Positions 43,171-51,105 of a stretch of DNA of 64,000 nucleotides are shown piece by piece. A model generated the notes under the pieces. The model did no database searches. It saw only the letters and a program-made list of their open reading frames with translations, and was not told the origin of the DNA. Origin of the DNA: Microbacterium sp. C5A9 (GTDB taxonomy: Bacteria > Actinomycetota > Actinomycetes > Actinomycetales > Microbacteriaceae); assembly GCF_022627955.1 (NCBI RefSeq), contig NZ_JABXGD010000002.1:310001-374000 (forward strand), written 5' to 3'. The first letter of the stretch is position 1; the number at the start of each line of letters is the position of its first letter. The position numbers and the translations under genes were made by a program.

Positions 43171-44079
43171 ATGGCTGTGGTCACCATCCGCCAGCTGCTC
43201 GACAGCGGCGTGCACTTCGGACACCAGACCCGTCGGTGGAACCCGAAGGTCAAGCGCTTCATCCTCACGGAGCGCAGCGGCATCCACATCATCGACCTCC
43301 AGCAGTCGCTCGGCTACATCGACAAGGCCTACGACTTCGTCAAGGAGACCGTCGCGCACGGCGGCACGATCCTCTTCGTGGGCACCAAGAAGCAGGCGCA
43401 GGAGATCCTCGTCGAGCAGGCGACCCGCGTCGGTCAGCCCTACGTCAACCAGCGCTGGCTCGGTGGACTCCTCACCAACTTCTCCACCATCGCGAAGCGT
43501 CTCGCTCGCATGAAGGAGCTCGAGGAGCTCGACTACGAGAACCCCGCTGCGTCGGGCTTCACCAAGAAGGAGCTGCTCCTCAAGAAGCGCGAGCTCGACA
43601 AGCTGCACAAGTCGCTCGGCGGTATCCGCAACCTCACCAAGACGCCGTCCGCCCTCTGGGTCGTCGACGCCAAGCGTGAGCACCTCGCGATCGACGAGGC
43701 CAAGAAGCTCGGCATCCCCGTGATCGGAATCCTCGACACGAACGCCGACCCGGACGACTTCCAGTACCCGATCCCCGGCAACGACGACGCGATCCGCTCC
43801 GTCTCGCTGCTGACGCGCATCATCGCCGACGCTGCGGCCGAGGGCCTCCAGCAGAAGCACAACCCTGAGACGGGCGACGCAGAGCCGCTGGCCGACTGGG
43901 AGCGCGAGCTTCTCGAGGCTCCGGCTGAGGACGCTGCCGCTGAGGCACCTGCTGAGGACGCTGCTGCTGAGGCTCCGGCCGAGGACGCTGCCGCTGAGGC
44001 ACCTGCCGCAGACGCCGAGGCCGCTGAGGCCCCCGCAGCAGAGGCCGCCGAGGCCCCCGCTGAGGCAGACGCCAAGTAA
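43171..44079 (+). CDS. rpsB: 30S ribosomal protein S2
   Basis: S2 binds late to the 30S head-body junction. The 302-residue protein starts [25 protein letters not shown] and has the usual [23 protein letters not shown], and [14 protein letters not shown] motifs. Residues 1-245 are the conserved protein. The last 55 residues are an Ala/Pro/Glu/Asp repeat tail built partly from 9-residue units. It is followed by tsf 42 bp later; the pair is a standard operon. Confidence 0.97.
   Translation: MAVVTIRQLLDSGVHFGHQTRRWNPKVKRFILTERSGIHIIDLQQSLGYIDKAYDFVKETVAHGGTILFVGTKKQAQEILVEQATRVGQPYVNQRWLGGLLTNFSTIAKRLARMKELEELDYENPAASGFTKKELLLKKRELDKLHKSLGGIRNLTKTPSALWVVDAKREHLAIDEAKKLGIPVIGILDTNADPDDFQYPIPGNDDAIRSVSLLTRIIADAAAEGLQQKHNPETGDAEPLADWERELLEAPAEDAAAEAPAEDAAAEAPAEDAAAEAPAADAEAAEAPAAEAAEAPAEADAK
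43915..44022 (+). repeat. 27-bp tandem repeats in the rpsB 3' end
   Basis: Four consecutive 27-bp units encode [13 protein letters not shown] peptides; the first and third are nearly identical, the second slightly diverged, and the fourth is degenerate. They lie wholly inside rpsB and keep the frame, so slippage would change tail length by nine residues. Confidence 0.8.
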
Positions 44080-44121
44080 TTCCGCGACCACCACACATCA
44101 CGAAGCAAGGAGCCACCACAC

Positions 44122-44949
44122 ATGGCCAACTTCACCATCGCCGACCTCAAGGCGCTGCGTGAGCAGCTCGGCACGGGAATGGTCGACACCAAGAAGGCGC
44201 TCGAGGAGGCTGACGGAGACGTCGAGAAGGCCACCGAGATCCTGCGTCTCAAGGGTGCCAAGGGCAACGCGAAGCGCGCCGACCGTTCCACCAGCGAAGG
44301 ACTCATCGTCGCTCGCGAGCAGGATGGCGCTGTGACGCTCATCGAGCTCGCCTGCGAGACGGACTTCGTCGCCAAGAACGAGCGCTTCATCGCGCTGGCC
44401 GACAAGGTCGCCGACGCCGTCGCCGCCGTGAAGGCCGACTCGGTCGAGGCCGGTCTCGCCGCTCAGGCAGGCGACAAGAGCGTCGAGCAGGTCATCTCGG
44501 AAGAGGCAGCGATCATCGGCGAGAAGGTCGAACTGCGCCGCGTGCGTACGATCTCCGGCGACAAGGTCGAGGTCTACCTGCACCGCACGAGCAAGGACCT
44601 GCCGCCGCAGATCGGTGTCGTCGTCGCCTACTCGGGTGACGACGCCGAGACCGCTCGCAGCATCGCGCAGCACATCTCGTTCGCGAACCCGTCGTACCTG
44701 TCCCGCGAGGACGTCCCGGCCGACGCCGTGGAGAAGGAACGCGAGATCGTCACCGAGATCTCCCGCAACGAGGGCAAGCCGGAGGCTGCTCTGCCCAAGA
44801 TCGTCGAGGGTCGTGTCTCCGCGTTCATCAAGCAGGTCGCACTGCTCGAGCAGGACTACGCGAAGGACAACAAGCTGTCCGTCGCCCAGGTGGCGCAGAA
44901 CGCCGGTCTCACCGTGACCGACTTCGCGCGCTTCAAGGTCGGCGCGTAA
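44122..44949 (+). CDS. tsf: translation elongation factor Ts
   Basis: EF-Ts exchanges GDP for GTP on EF-Tu. The 275-residue protein has the N-terminal UBA-like domain (MANFTIADLKALREQLGTGMVDTKKALEE) and the TDFVAKNE motif (about 80-87). The core domains follow (HISFANPSYLSREDVP). GGAGCCACC lies ahead of the ATG. It ends in a strong terminator. Confidence 0.97.
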   Translation: MANFTIADLKALREQLGTGMVDTKKALEEADGDVEKATEILRLKGAKGNAKRADRSTSEGLIVAREQDGAVTLIELACETDFVAKNERFIALADKVADAVAAVKADSVEAGLAAQAGDKSVEQVISEEAAIIGEKVELRRVRTISGDKVEVYLHRTSKDLPPQIGVVVAYSGDDAETARSIAQHISFANPSYLSREDVPADAVEKEREIVTEISRNEGKPEAALPKIVEGRVSAFIKQVALLEQDYAKDNKLSVAQVAQNAGLTVTDFARFKVGA

Positions 44950-44957
44950 CATCGTCG

Positions 44958-44990
44958 AAGGGGTTCGGATCCGCAGGATCCGAACCCCTT
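44958..44990 (+). terminator. intrinsic terminator after tsf
   Basis: A perfect 15-bp stem (44958-44972 with 44976-44990) has a GCA loop and is followed by CTTC. The stem itself starts with AA and ends with TT, so it probably works in both directions. Confidence 0.85.
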
Positions 44991-45039
44991 CTTCATGCCC
45001 AGAAGGCACTATCTTGAATGGGACGAGAGGACAATATCC

Positions 45040-45756
45040 ATGACCGAACGCACCGGACGCCGCCGCGTCCTTCTGAAGCTCTCCGGCGAGGCGTTCGGCG
45101 CCGGCCAGCTCGGCGTCAACCCCGACGTGGTCAGCCAGATCGCCCGTGACATCGCAGCGGCGGTGGATCGCGTGGAGATCGCGATCGTCGTCGGCGGAGG
45201 CAACTTCTTCCGCGGCGCGGAGCTCAGCCAGCGAGGCATGGATCGTGGTCGGGCCGACTACATGGGGATGCTCGGGACCGTGATGAACGCCCTCGCCCTG
45301 CAGGACTTCCTCGAGCAGGCCGGTGCGCCCACCCGCGTGCAGTCGGCGATCTCCATGACCCAGGTCGCGGAGCCCTACATCCCGCTGCGCGCGGAGCGCC
45401 ACATGGAGAAGGGCCGTGTCGTCATCTTCGGCGCCGGCGCGGGCCTGCCGTACTTCTCCACCGACACCGTCGCCGCCCAGCGTGCTCTCGAGATCGGCGC
45501 GCAGGAGGTGCTCGTCGCCAAGAACGGTGTCGACGCGATCTACACCGCCGACCCGAACAAGCACGCGGATGCCGAGCGGATCGAACGAGTCACGTATCGC
45601 GACGCCCTTCAGCAGGGTCTCAAGGTCGTGGATTCGACGGCGTTCAGCCTGTGCATGGACAACAACATGGACATGCGCGTCTTCGGCATGGAGCCCGTGG
45701 GCAATGTGACCCGCGCCCTCCTCGGCGAGCCCATCGGAACTCTCGTCACCGCCTGA
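45040..45756 (+). CDS. pyrH: UMP kinase
   Basis: PyrH phosphorylates UMP to UDP in pyrimidine nucleotide synthesis. The 238-residue hexameric amino-acid-kinase fold protein has [45 protein letters not shown] and [14 protein letters not shown], plus [18 protein letters not shown] lies about 9 nt before the ATG. It heads pyrH-frr-cdsA, the usual order. Confidence 0.96.
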   Translation: MTERTGRRRVLLKLSGEAFGAGQLGVNPDVVSQIARDIAAAVDRVEIAIVVGGGNFFRGAELSQRGMDRGRADYMGMLGTVMNALALQDFLEQAGAPTRVQSAISMTQVAEPYIPLRAERHMEKGRVVIFGAGAGLPYFSTDTVAAQRALEIGAQEVLVAKNGVDAIYTADPNKHADAERIERVTYRDALQQGLKVVDSTAFSLCMDNNMDMRVFGMEPVGNVTRALLGEPIGTLVTA

Positions 45757-45787
45757 GAGCCTCACCGGGCTCACGGGTCCGGCCCGA

Positions 45788-45793
45788 TAGAAT
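45788..45793 (+). promoter_or_regulatory. candidate -10 element of frr
   Basis: TAGAAT lies 29 nt before the frr GTG, with an AGGAG ribosome-binding site between. No clear -35 was seen. Confidence 0.4.
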
Positions 45794-45822
45794 TTCCTCA
45801 CACCCCGACGATAGGAGTCACC

Positions 45823-46377
45823 GTGATCGCGGATGTCCTCGCAGAAACCACTTCACGTATGGCCCGAGCGGTCGACGCCGCCAAGGAGGACTTCTCCACG
45901 GTGCGCACGGGGCGGGCGAACCCGCAGCTCTTCCAGAAGCTCCTCGTGGACTACTACGGAACGCCGACGCCGCTCGCTCAGCTCGCATCGCTCGCGAACC
46001 CCGAGGCCCGATCGCTGCTCATCACGCCGTACGACAAGTCGGCGCTCAAGGCTATCGAGCAGGCCGTGCGCGACATGCCGAACCTCGGTGCCAACCCGAC
46101 GAACGACGGCAACATCGTCCGGGTGACGATGCCCGAGCTCACGGCTGATCGTCGCAAGGAGTACGTCAAGCTCGTCAAGGCGAAGGGTGAGGACGCGAAG
46201 GTCCACGTCCGCGGCATCCGTCGTAAGGCGAAGGACGAGCTCGATGCGCTCAAGAGCGATGTCGGCGAAGACGAGATCGCACGTGGCGAGAAGGAACTCG
46301 ACGCACTCACGCGCCAGCACGTCGACCTCATCGACGACGCACTCAAGCGCAAAGAGGCTGAACTGCTCGAGGTGTAG
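45823..46377 (+). CDS. frr: ribosome recycling factor
   Basis: RRF with EF-G splits post-termination ribosomes. The 184-residue protein has the helical tRNA-mimic pattern: [51 protein letters not shown] and [17 protein letters not shown], ending [15 protein letters not shown] start with AGGAG upstream. Confidence 0.96.
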   Translation: MIADVLAETTSRMARAVDAAKEDFSTVRTGRANPQLFQKLLVDYYGTPTPLAQLASLANPEARSLLITPYDKSALKAIEQAVRDMPNLGANPTNDGNIVRVTMPELTADRRKEYVKLVKAKGEDAKVHVRGIRRKAKDELDALKSDVGEDEIARGEKELDALTRQHVDLIDDALKRKEAELLEV

Positions 46378-46382
46378 GCGGG

Positions 46383-47522
46383 ATGTCCGACGATTCCACC
46401 GGTGCTGGCGTCGACCAGCCCCCCACGCGCCGTGACGTGCGCGATTCGTCGGCGTCAACCGGCGGTGTTCCGCTTGCAGACGGCGCGGTTCCGGCGTTCG
46501 ACACTGCGAACGTGCCGCCGCGTCCGCCGCTGCCGTCGCGCGATGTCCGGGCGGGGCTGTCGTCTCTCGACATCGCCGACCACAACGCGATCCGCGACCA
46601 GTGGCGCCTGGCGCGCGACGAGCTGGGCAGCCATGTGTCGAACGCGCGCGACCAGTTCGATCAGGCGAACGAGCGCATCAAGGAGCGGACCGGGCGCGAT
46701 CTCGTGCTCGCGATCCTGATCGGCCTCGCCTTCGGCGGCGCTCTGCTCGCATCGCTGCTGTTCATCAAGGTCCTCTTCGTGCCGTTCGCTCTCGCGGCCG
46801 CGCTTCTCGGGGTGTACGAGCTCGCTCTCGCACTGCGCACGTCAGGCCGTCGTGTGGACGTGTGGCCGCAGCTCGGAGCAGCGGCTCTGCTGGTCCTCAC
46901 GGCGTTCTTCGTCGACGTGTGGCTCGTCTGGGTGGTGCTGTTCATCGCCGTGGCGTTCGTGATCGTCTGGCGACTCGTCGCGCAGATGATCACGAAAGAC
47001 GGTCGCACCTACGGTGACGTGCTCACCGATGCGGTGGTCGCGGGCTTCGTCCAGATCTACGTGCCTTTCCTCGCCGCCGTCGCGCTCATCCTGCTCAAGC
47101 AGGAGGGCGGACAGTGGTGGGTGCTCAGCTTCATCGCGATCGCCGTGGTCGCCGACACGGGGGCATACGCTGCGGGACTCGCATTCGGACGCCATCCGAT
47201 GGCCCCACGGATCAGCCCCAAGAAGACCTGGGAGGGTTTCGGGGGTGCGGTGGTGGGGTCGATCACCGCCGGTGTGCTGCTGGCGATCTTCCTGCTCGGT
47301 CTGCCCTGGTGGATCGGCGTCATCTTCGGAATCGCTATCCTCCTGTCCGCGACTCTGGGCGACCTCGGCGAGTCCATGCTCAAGCGCGATCTCGGAATCA
47401 AGGACATGAGTTCCTGGCTTCCCGGTCACGGCGGTCTTCTCGATCGGCTCGACAGCATCCTGCCGTCGACCGTTCCGGCGCTGTGTCTCTACTTCCTCTT
47501 CTCCTCCTGGACGGTGCTGTGA
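46383..47522 (+). CDS. cdsA: phosphatidate cytidylyltransferase
   Basis: CdsA makes CDP-diacylglycerol from phosphatidate and CTP, the entry to phospholipid synthesis. The 379-residue protein has a hydrophilic, Pro- and Arg-rich N-terminal part (about 1-100) that is longer than in other bacteria, then about eight transmembrane helices. The family signature is SPKKTWEGFGG and, near the C-terminus, LKRDLGIKDMSSWLPGHGG followed by LDRLDS. It follows frr by 5 bp. Confidence 0.95.
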   Translation: MSDDSTGAGVDQPPTRRDVRDSSASTGGVPLADGAVPAFDTANVPPRPPLPSRDVRAGLSSLDIADHNAIRDQWRLARDELGSHVSNARDQFDQANERIKERTGRDLVLAILIGLAFGGALLASLLFIKVLFVPFALAAALLGVYELALALRTSGRRVDVWPQLGAAALLVLTAFFVDVWLVWVVLFIAVAFVIVWRLVAQMITKDGRTYGDVLTDAVVAGFVQIYVPFLAAVALILLKQEGGQWWVLSFIAIAVVADTGAYAAGLAFGRHPMAPRISPKKTWEGFGGAVVGSITAGVLLAIFLLGLPWWIGVIFGIAILLSATLGDLGESMLKRDLGIKDMSSWLPGHGGLLDRLDSILPSTVPALCLYFLFSSWTVL

Positions 47523-48121
47523 TGACTCCCGATGACGTAGCGACCGCAGACGGAGCAGCGGAGGACGGAGCCGTGCGCACGGCTCCTGCCTTCTCGCTCA
47601 CGACCGGACGTGACCGGGGGTATCACCGCGCGGCCGTCGACACCTTCCTCGCAGCGGCGCGCGCCGCGTTCGAGAACTCGGACGGCGAGCTGACCGCGGC
47701 AGACGTCAGAATCGCCTCGTTCCCGCTCGTGAAGGACGGGTACGTCGTCGCCGAGGTGGATGCAGCGCTCGGCAGGGTCGAAGACGCGCTGGCCGCCCGC
47801 GAGCGTGACCAGGCCGTGCGCACTCGGGGCGCCGGGGTATGGGTCGATCAGGCACGTGGTGATGCGCAGGTCATCCTCGATCACCTCGCCCGCCCGCAGC
47901 GTCACCGCTTCGCCCGTACGAACGTGCTCACCTTCGGCTACCGTGTCGACGAGGTCGATCATGTCGCGGGACGCATCGTGAGGTACCTTCGCGACGGCGA
48001 GCCGCTCTCCGCGGAACAGCTCCGTTCCGCGGCGTTCCGCATGCAGCGCGGTGGATACCGCGAAGAGCAGGTCGACGCGCTTCTCGACGCCACCGTCGAC
48101 GTGATCCTGGCTGTTCGCTGA
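47522..48121 (+). CDS. DivIVA-domain repeat protein
   Basis: This 199-residue cytoplasmic protein has two or three copies of the DivIVA N-terminal-like (DivI1A) repeat, with aromatic-rich lead-ins such as FSLTTGRDRGYHRAAVDTFL, LTFGYRVDEVDHVAGRIV and MQRGGYREEQVDALLDA. These repeats bind curved membranes or partners. The ATG overlaps the cdsA stop by one base, so it is coupled. The role in polar growth is inferred from the domain only. Confidence 0.8.
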   Translation: MTPDDVATADGAAEDGAVRTAPAFSLTTGRDRGYHRAAVDTFLAAARAAFENSDGELTAADVRIASFPLVKDGYVVAEVDAALGRVEDALAARERDQAVRTRGAGVWVDQARGDAQVILDHLARPQRHRFARTNVLTFGYRVDEVDHVAGRIVRYLRDGEPLSAEQLRSAAFRMQRGGYREEQVDALLDATVDVILAVR

Positions 48122-48153
48122 ACGTTCCCGTGGTCGAGCTGACGCTCACCCGG

Positions 48154-48159
48154 TAGACT
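48154..48159 (+). promoter_or_regulatory. -10 element of the lytic-transglycosylase-like gene
   Basis: TAGACT lies 9 nt before the GTG at 48169. Confidence 0.45.
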
Positions 48160-48168
48160 TTCTCTATC

Positions 48169-48852
48169 GTGAACCCCCGAGACGACATGACCCTGAAGCG
48201 ACAAGACGTGACGCCGGTCCGCACCGCGGCGGCTGTTTCCGCGCGCAAGGGATCGCGGAAGCGAGCGGCCGCCGGTGTCGTGAGCTCTCTGGCCGTCATC
48301 GGATTCGCCGCCGCCATGGTGGCTCCCACGGGTGTCGCTCTGGCGCAGCAGCCCGAGGAGGCGGCACCGGAGTCCGCCTACTCGCTGGCTCTCGCCGACA
48401 CGCAGAACCTCACCGTCACGTCGGACGGCGCGGCGATCGCACCGGTCCAGCGCGGGACATTCACCGTCTATGTGACGCCGACACCCACGCCGACGCCGAC
48501 TCCGACCGAGAAGTCGCCCTCGTCCTCGTCGCCGGGGAGCGGCGGAGGGGGCGGACCGCTGTTCTACACCGGCGGAGGTGCGCCGGCGGAATGGATGTCC
48601 GCGGCGGGCATCGCCGAGGGCGACTGGGGCTACGTCGACTACATCGTCTCTCGCGAGAGCGGCTGGAACCCGAACGCGACGAACAAGTCCTCGGGGGCGT
48701 GCGGACTCGTCCAGGCGCTGCCCTGCAGCAAGGTGCCCGGCAACGGGTACGACCCGGTCGACAACCTCCGCTGGGCGACGGGCTACGCCACCGGACGCTA
48801 TGGCAGCTGGGCCGGCGCGCACGCGTTCTGGACGAAGAACCACTGGTGGTGA
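48169..48852 (+). CDS. secreted lytic-transglycosylase-like protein
   Basis: This 227-residue exported protein starts at GTG, with a long basic N-terminal region, a hydrophobic signal segment (VVSSLAVIGFAAAMVAP) and a likely cleavage site near ALAQQ. A PTPTPTPTPT linker and a Ser/Gly-rich stretch follow. The C-terminal 85 residues resemble the compact SLT/lysozyme-like domain, with the catalytic glutamate probably in VSRESGWNPNATN and the following SGACGLVQALP pattern. It probably cleaves peptidoglycan glycan strands outside the membrane. It is similar to resuscitation- or transglycosylase-like proteins of actinobacteria. Confidence 0.82.
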   Translation: MNPRDDMTLKRQDVTPVRTAAAVSARKGSRKRAAAGVVSSLAVIGFAAAMVAPTGVALAQQPEEAAPESAYSLALADTQNLTVTSDGAAIAPVQRGTFTVYVTPTPTPTPTPTEKSPSSSSPGSGGGGGPLFYTGGGAPAEWMSAAGIAEGDWGYVDYIVSRESGWNPNATNKSSGACGLVQALPCSKVPGNGYDPVDNLRWATGYATGRYGSWAGAHAFWTKNHWW

Positions 48853-48861
48853 GCGGCGGTC

Positions 48862-49149
48862 ATGCCCCGCTCACATCGCCGCCGTCAGACGCGCCCTGAC
48901 TCCGAGGACTCCCTCGAACGCCTGCTCGCCTCCTGGAAGCGCACCGAGGTGCGCCGCGGTGTCGAGTGGACCGTGCAGCCGGTTTCCGCCGCGCAGGCTC
49001 AGAAGGAGTACAGCTGCCCCGGCTGCAGCCACATGATCGATCCCGGAACCGCTCACCTCGTCGCGTGGCGCGCGGACGGGGTGCTCGGAGACGCGGCGGA
49101 TCTGGCGGCGCGCAGGCATTGGCACACACACTGTTGGAGGATGGCGTGA
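48862..49149 (+). CDS. small zinc-site protein of unknown function
   Basis: This 95-residue basic protein has a CPGC pair (about 52-55), later His residues, and an HxHxxC-like ending (HWHTHCWRMA), which together look like a zinc-binding site. The N-terminus MPRSHRRRQTRP is very basic. It is often labelled ATP/GTP-binding in relatives, but I see no P-loop. It lies 9 bp after the transglycosylase-like gene and its stop overlaps the next gene's GTG start (GTGA). Confidence 0.65.
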   Translation: MPRSHRRRQTRPDSEDSLERLLASWKRTEVRRGVEWTVQPVSAAQAQKEYSCPGCSHMIDPGTAHLVAWRADGVLGDAADLAARRHWHTHCWRMA

Positions 49150-49865
49150 GCATCGAGATCCGAGGACCCCTCGAGCTGCCGGCGAGGCGCGAGAACATCG
49201 AACTGATGACCGCCGACGAGCTCACTCTCGTCGGAGAGCTCGCCGTGCCCGAGTCGACGGCTCCGGTCGCGACGCTGGTCACGCTCCACCCGCTGCCCAC
49301 GGCCGGGGGGTTCATGGACTCGCACATCCTCCGCAAGGCCGCTGCTCGGCTCCCTGCCACCGCGGATCTCGCGGTGCTCCGGTTCAACACCCGAGGGACG
49401 AGTTCGCCGCGGGGCACGAGCGAGGGCGAATTCGACGGGGGAGCGGCCGAGCAGTTCGACGTCGCCGCGGCGATGGACTTCGTGCGCGAGCGTGGTCTGC
49501 CGCGCCCGTGGCTCGTCGGATGGTCGTTCGGAACGGAGCTCGCGCTCAAGTACGGTCGCGAGCACGAGATCGAGGGCATCATCCTCCTCTCGCCCCCTCT
49601 GCACCGCGCGACAGACGCCGACGTCGCCGCATGGGCCGACGCCGGAACGAAGGTCGTCATCCTCGTGCCGGAACTCGACGACTACCTGCGCCCGGACGAA
49701 GCCCGCACCCGGTTCGCGTCGATTCCGCACGCGACACTCATCGGGGTCGATGGCGGCAAGCACCTGTGGGTGGGGGAGACGCAGACGCGTCGCGTCCTGA
49801 CGGAGATCGTCGCAGCGGTCAATCCTGCCGCTCTTCCGCTTCCCACCACCTGGCCGGCGGACTAG
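49146..49865 (+). CDS. alpha/beta hydrolase
   Basis: This 239-residue protein resembles the YitV/dienelactone-type hydrolases. An oxyanion hole region reads TLHPLPTAGGFMDS and the nucleophile elbow GWSFGTE (about 120). Asp is likely in VPELDDYLRPDEA, and the C-terminal His in GGKHLWVG. The substrate is unknown. It is coupled to the upstream zinc-site gene. Its 3' end overlaps convergent AI-2E-family gene by 4 bp. Confidence 0.82.
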   Translation: MSIEIRGPLELPARRENIELMTADELTLVGELAVPESTAPVATLVTLHPLPTAGGFMDSHILRKAAARLPATADLAVLRFNTRGTSSPRGTSEGEFDGGAAEQFDVAAAMDFVRERGLPRPWLVGWSFGTELALKYGREHEIEGIILLSPPLHRATDADVAAWADAGTKVVILVPELDDYLRPDEARTRFASIPHATLIGVDGGKHLWVGETQTRRVLTEIVAAVNPAALPLPTTWPAD

Positions 49866-50923
49866 AGCTCGTTCATCCGCGGGATCAGCACCTGACGGTA
49901 GATGATCAGGATGCTGGCGGCCACGGGGATCGCGATGAGCGCGCCGAGGAGACCGAGCAGGCTCCCGCCCGCGAGAGCTGCCACGACGACGACTGCGCCG
50001 GGCACCGAGACCGCGCGGCTCATGATCCTCGGCGAGATGATGTACGCCTCGATCTGCATGTAGATCAAGTAGTAGATGCCCGCGGTGATGGCGATCGCCG
50101 GCGATCCGAGCCCGGGGATCAGGCAGACGAGCACGATGATCGTCGAACCGGTGAGCGTGCCGACCAGGGGGATCAGCGAGAAGAAGAATGCGATCACGGC
50201 GAGGACCGCCGGGAACGGGGCGTCGATGATCGTGAGGAAGATCATGCTCAGCACACCGTTGATCACACCCTGTGACACCTGGCCCATGACGTAGTAGCCG
50301 ACGGAATCGGTGATCTGCTCGGCCAGGTCGATGAAGCGGTCGCGCTTGGATGCCGGTGCCAGCTGATAGACAGCGCGCTTGAGCGACGGCGTCGAGGCGG
50401 TGAGGTAGATCGTCAGGATCAGGACGATGAAGGCACCGAAGAGCCCGCTGACCACCGCGCCGCTGACGGCGAGCACGCCCTGCCCGATCGATCCGCCGAT
50501 CTGAGCGACATTGGTCTCGAGCCAGTTGGCGACGTAGGCGAAGACCTCGTCGACCTTGAGATTCGGGAAGGTGTCGATCATCCACTCGCGCAGGTCGGGG
50601 AGGATCGTCCCGCGCTGGACGATGGCGGTGATCTGCACGATCAGCTGGGAGATCTGGTCGACGAGCACCGGAAGCACGATGAGCACGACCCCGGCGAACA
50701 CACCCAGCACGGCCACGATCGTGATCAGGACGGCGAGCCAGCGCGGGAGCTTCCTGCGTTCGAGAAACGTGACGAGCGGATCCAGCCCGAGACTGAGGAA
50801 CAGTGCCGTGCCGACGTACAGCAGCACGGTGGACAGGCTCTCGACGCTCCCGATCAGCAGGATCCCGAGGCCCACGCCGAGGGTCGCCACCAGCGCGGTG
50901 CGGAACGGGTTGTGGATCTTCAT
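49862..50923 (-). CDS. AI-2E family transporter (PerM-like)
   Basis: This 353-residue integral membrane protein has about seven helices. It has an N-terminal pair (TALVATLGVGLGILLIGSV, LLYVGTALFLSLGL), the charged LDPLVTFLERRKLPRWLAV typical of the family, a large soluble loop, and a C-terminal cluster including FFFSLIPLVGTLTG and ALAGGSLLGLLGALIAIPVAA. The family was named for AI-2 export, but many members transport other things; substrate unknown. The start at 50923 is favoured by GAGGAG about 9 nt upstream. Confidence 0.9.
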   Translation of the reverse strand: MKIHNPFRTALVATLGVGLGILLIGSVESLSTVLLYVGTALFLSLGLDPLVTFLERRKLPRWLAVLITIVAVLGVFAGVVLIVLPVLVDQISQLIVQITAIVQRGTILPDLREWMIDTFPNLKVDEVFAYVANWLETNVAQIGGSIGQGVLAVSGAVVSGLFGAFIVLILTIYLTASTPSLKRAVYQLAPASKRDRFIDLAEQITDSVGYYVMGQVSQGVINGVLSMIFLTIIDAPFPAVLAVIAFFFSLIPLVGTLTGSTIIVLVCLIPGLGSPAIAITAGIYYLIYMQIEAYIISPRIMSRAVSVPGAVVVVAALAGGSLLGLLGALIAIPVAASILIIYRQVLIPRMNEL

Positions 50924-51105
50924 CACGGCTCCTCGGAAAAGCGGATGCTGCAAGGCTATCGACAGGCTCCTTCGTGGGCCGCCACGACGTGCCGCGCATG
51001 CGCTCCGGAACCACCTCGTGGGCAACACACAGGTGATTTTCGATAGTCTGAAATGTCGAGTGTTGCGCCTCGGGCGAGCGTCCAGGGCGCGTGAGGAGAC
51101 TATTC

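Noticed and set aside
48478..48510. Repeat of Pro-Thr codons as a mobile or satellite repeat
   Set aside because: It is an in-frame PTPTPT linker of a secreted protein, a common low-complexity spacer.
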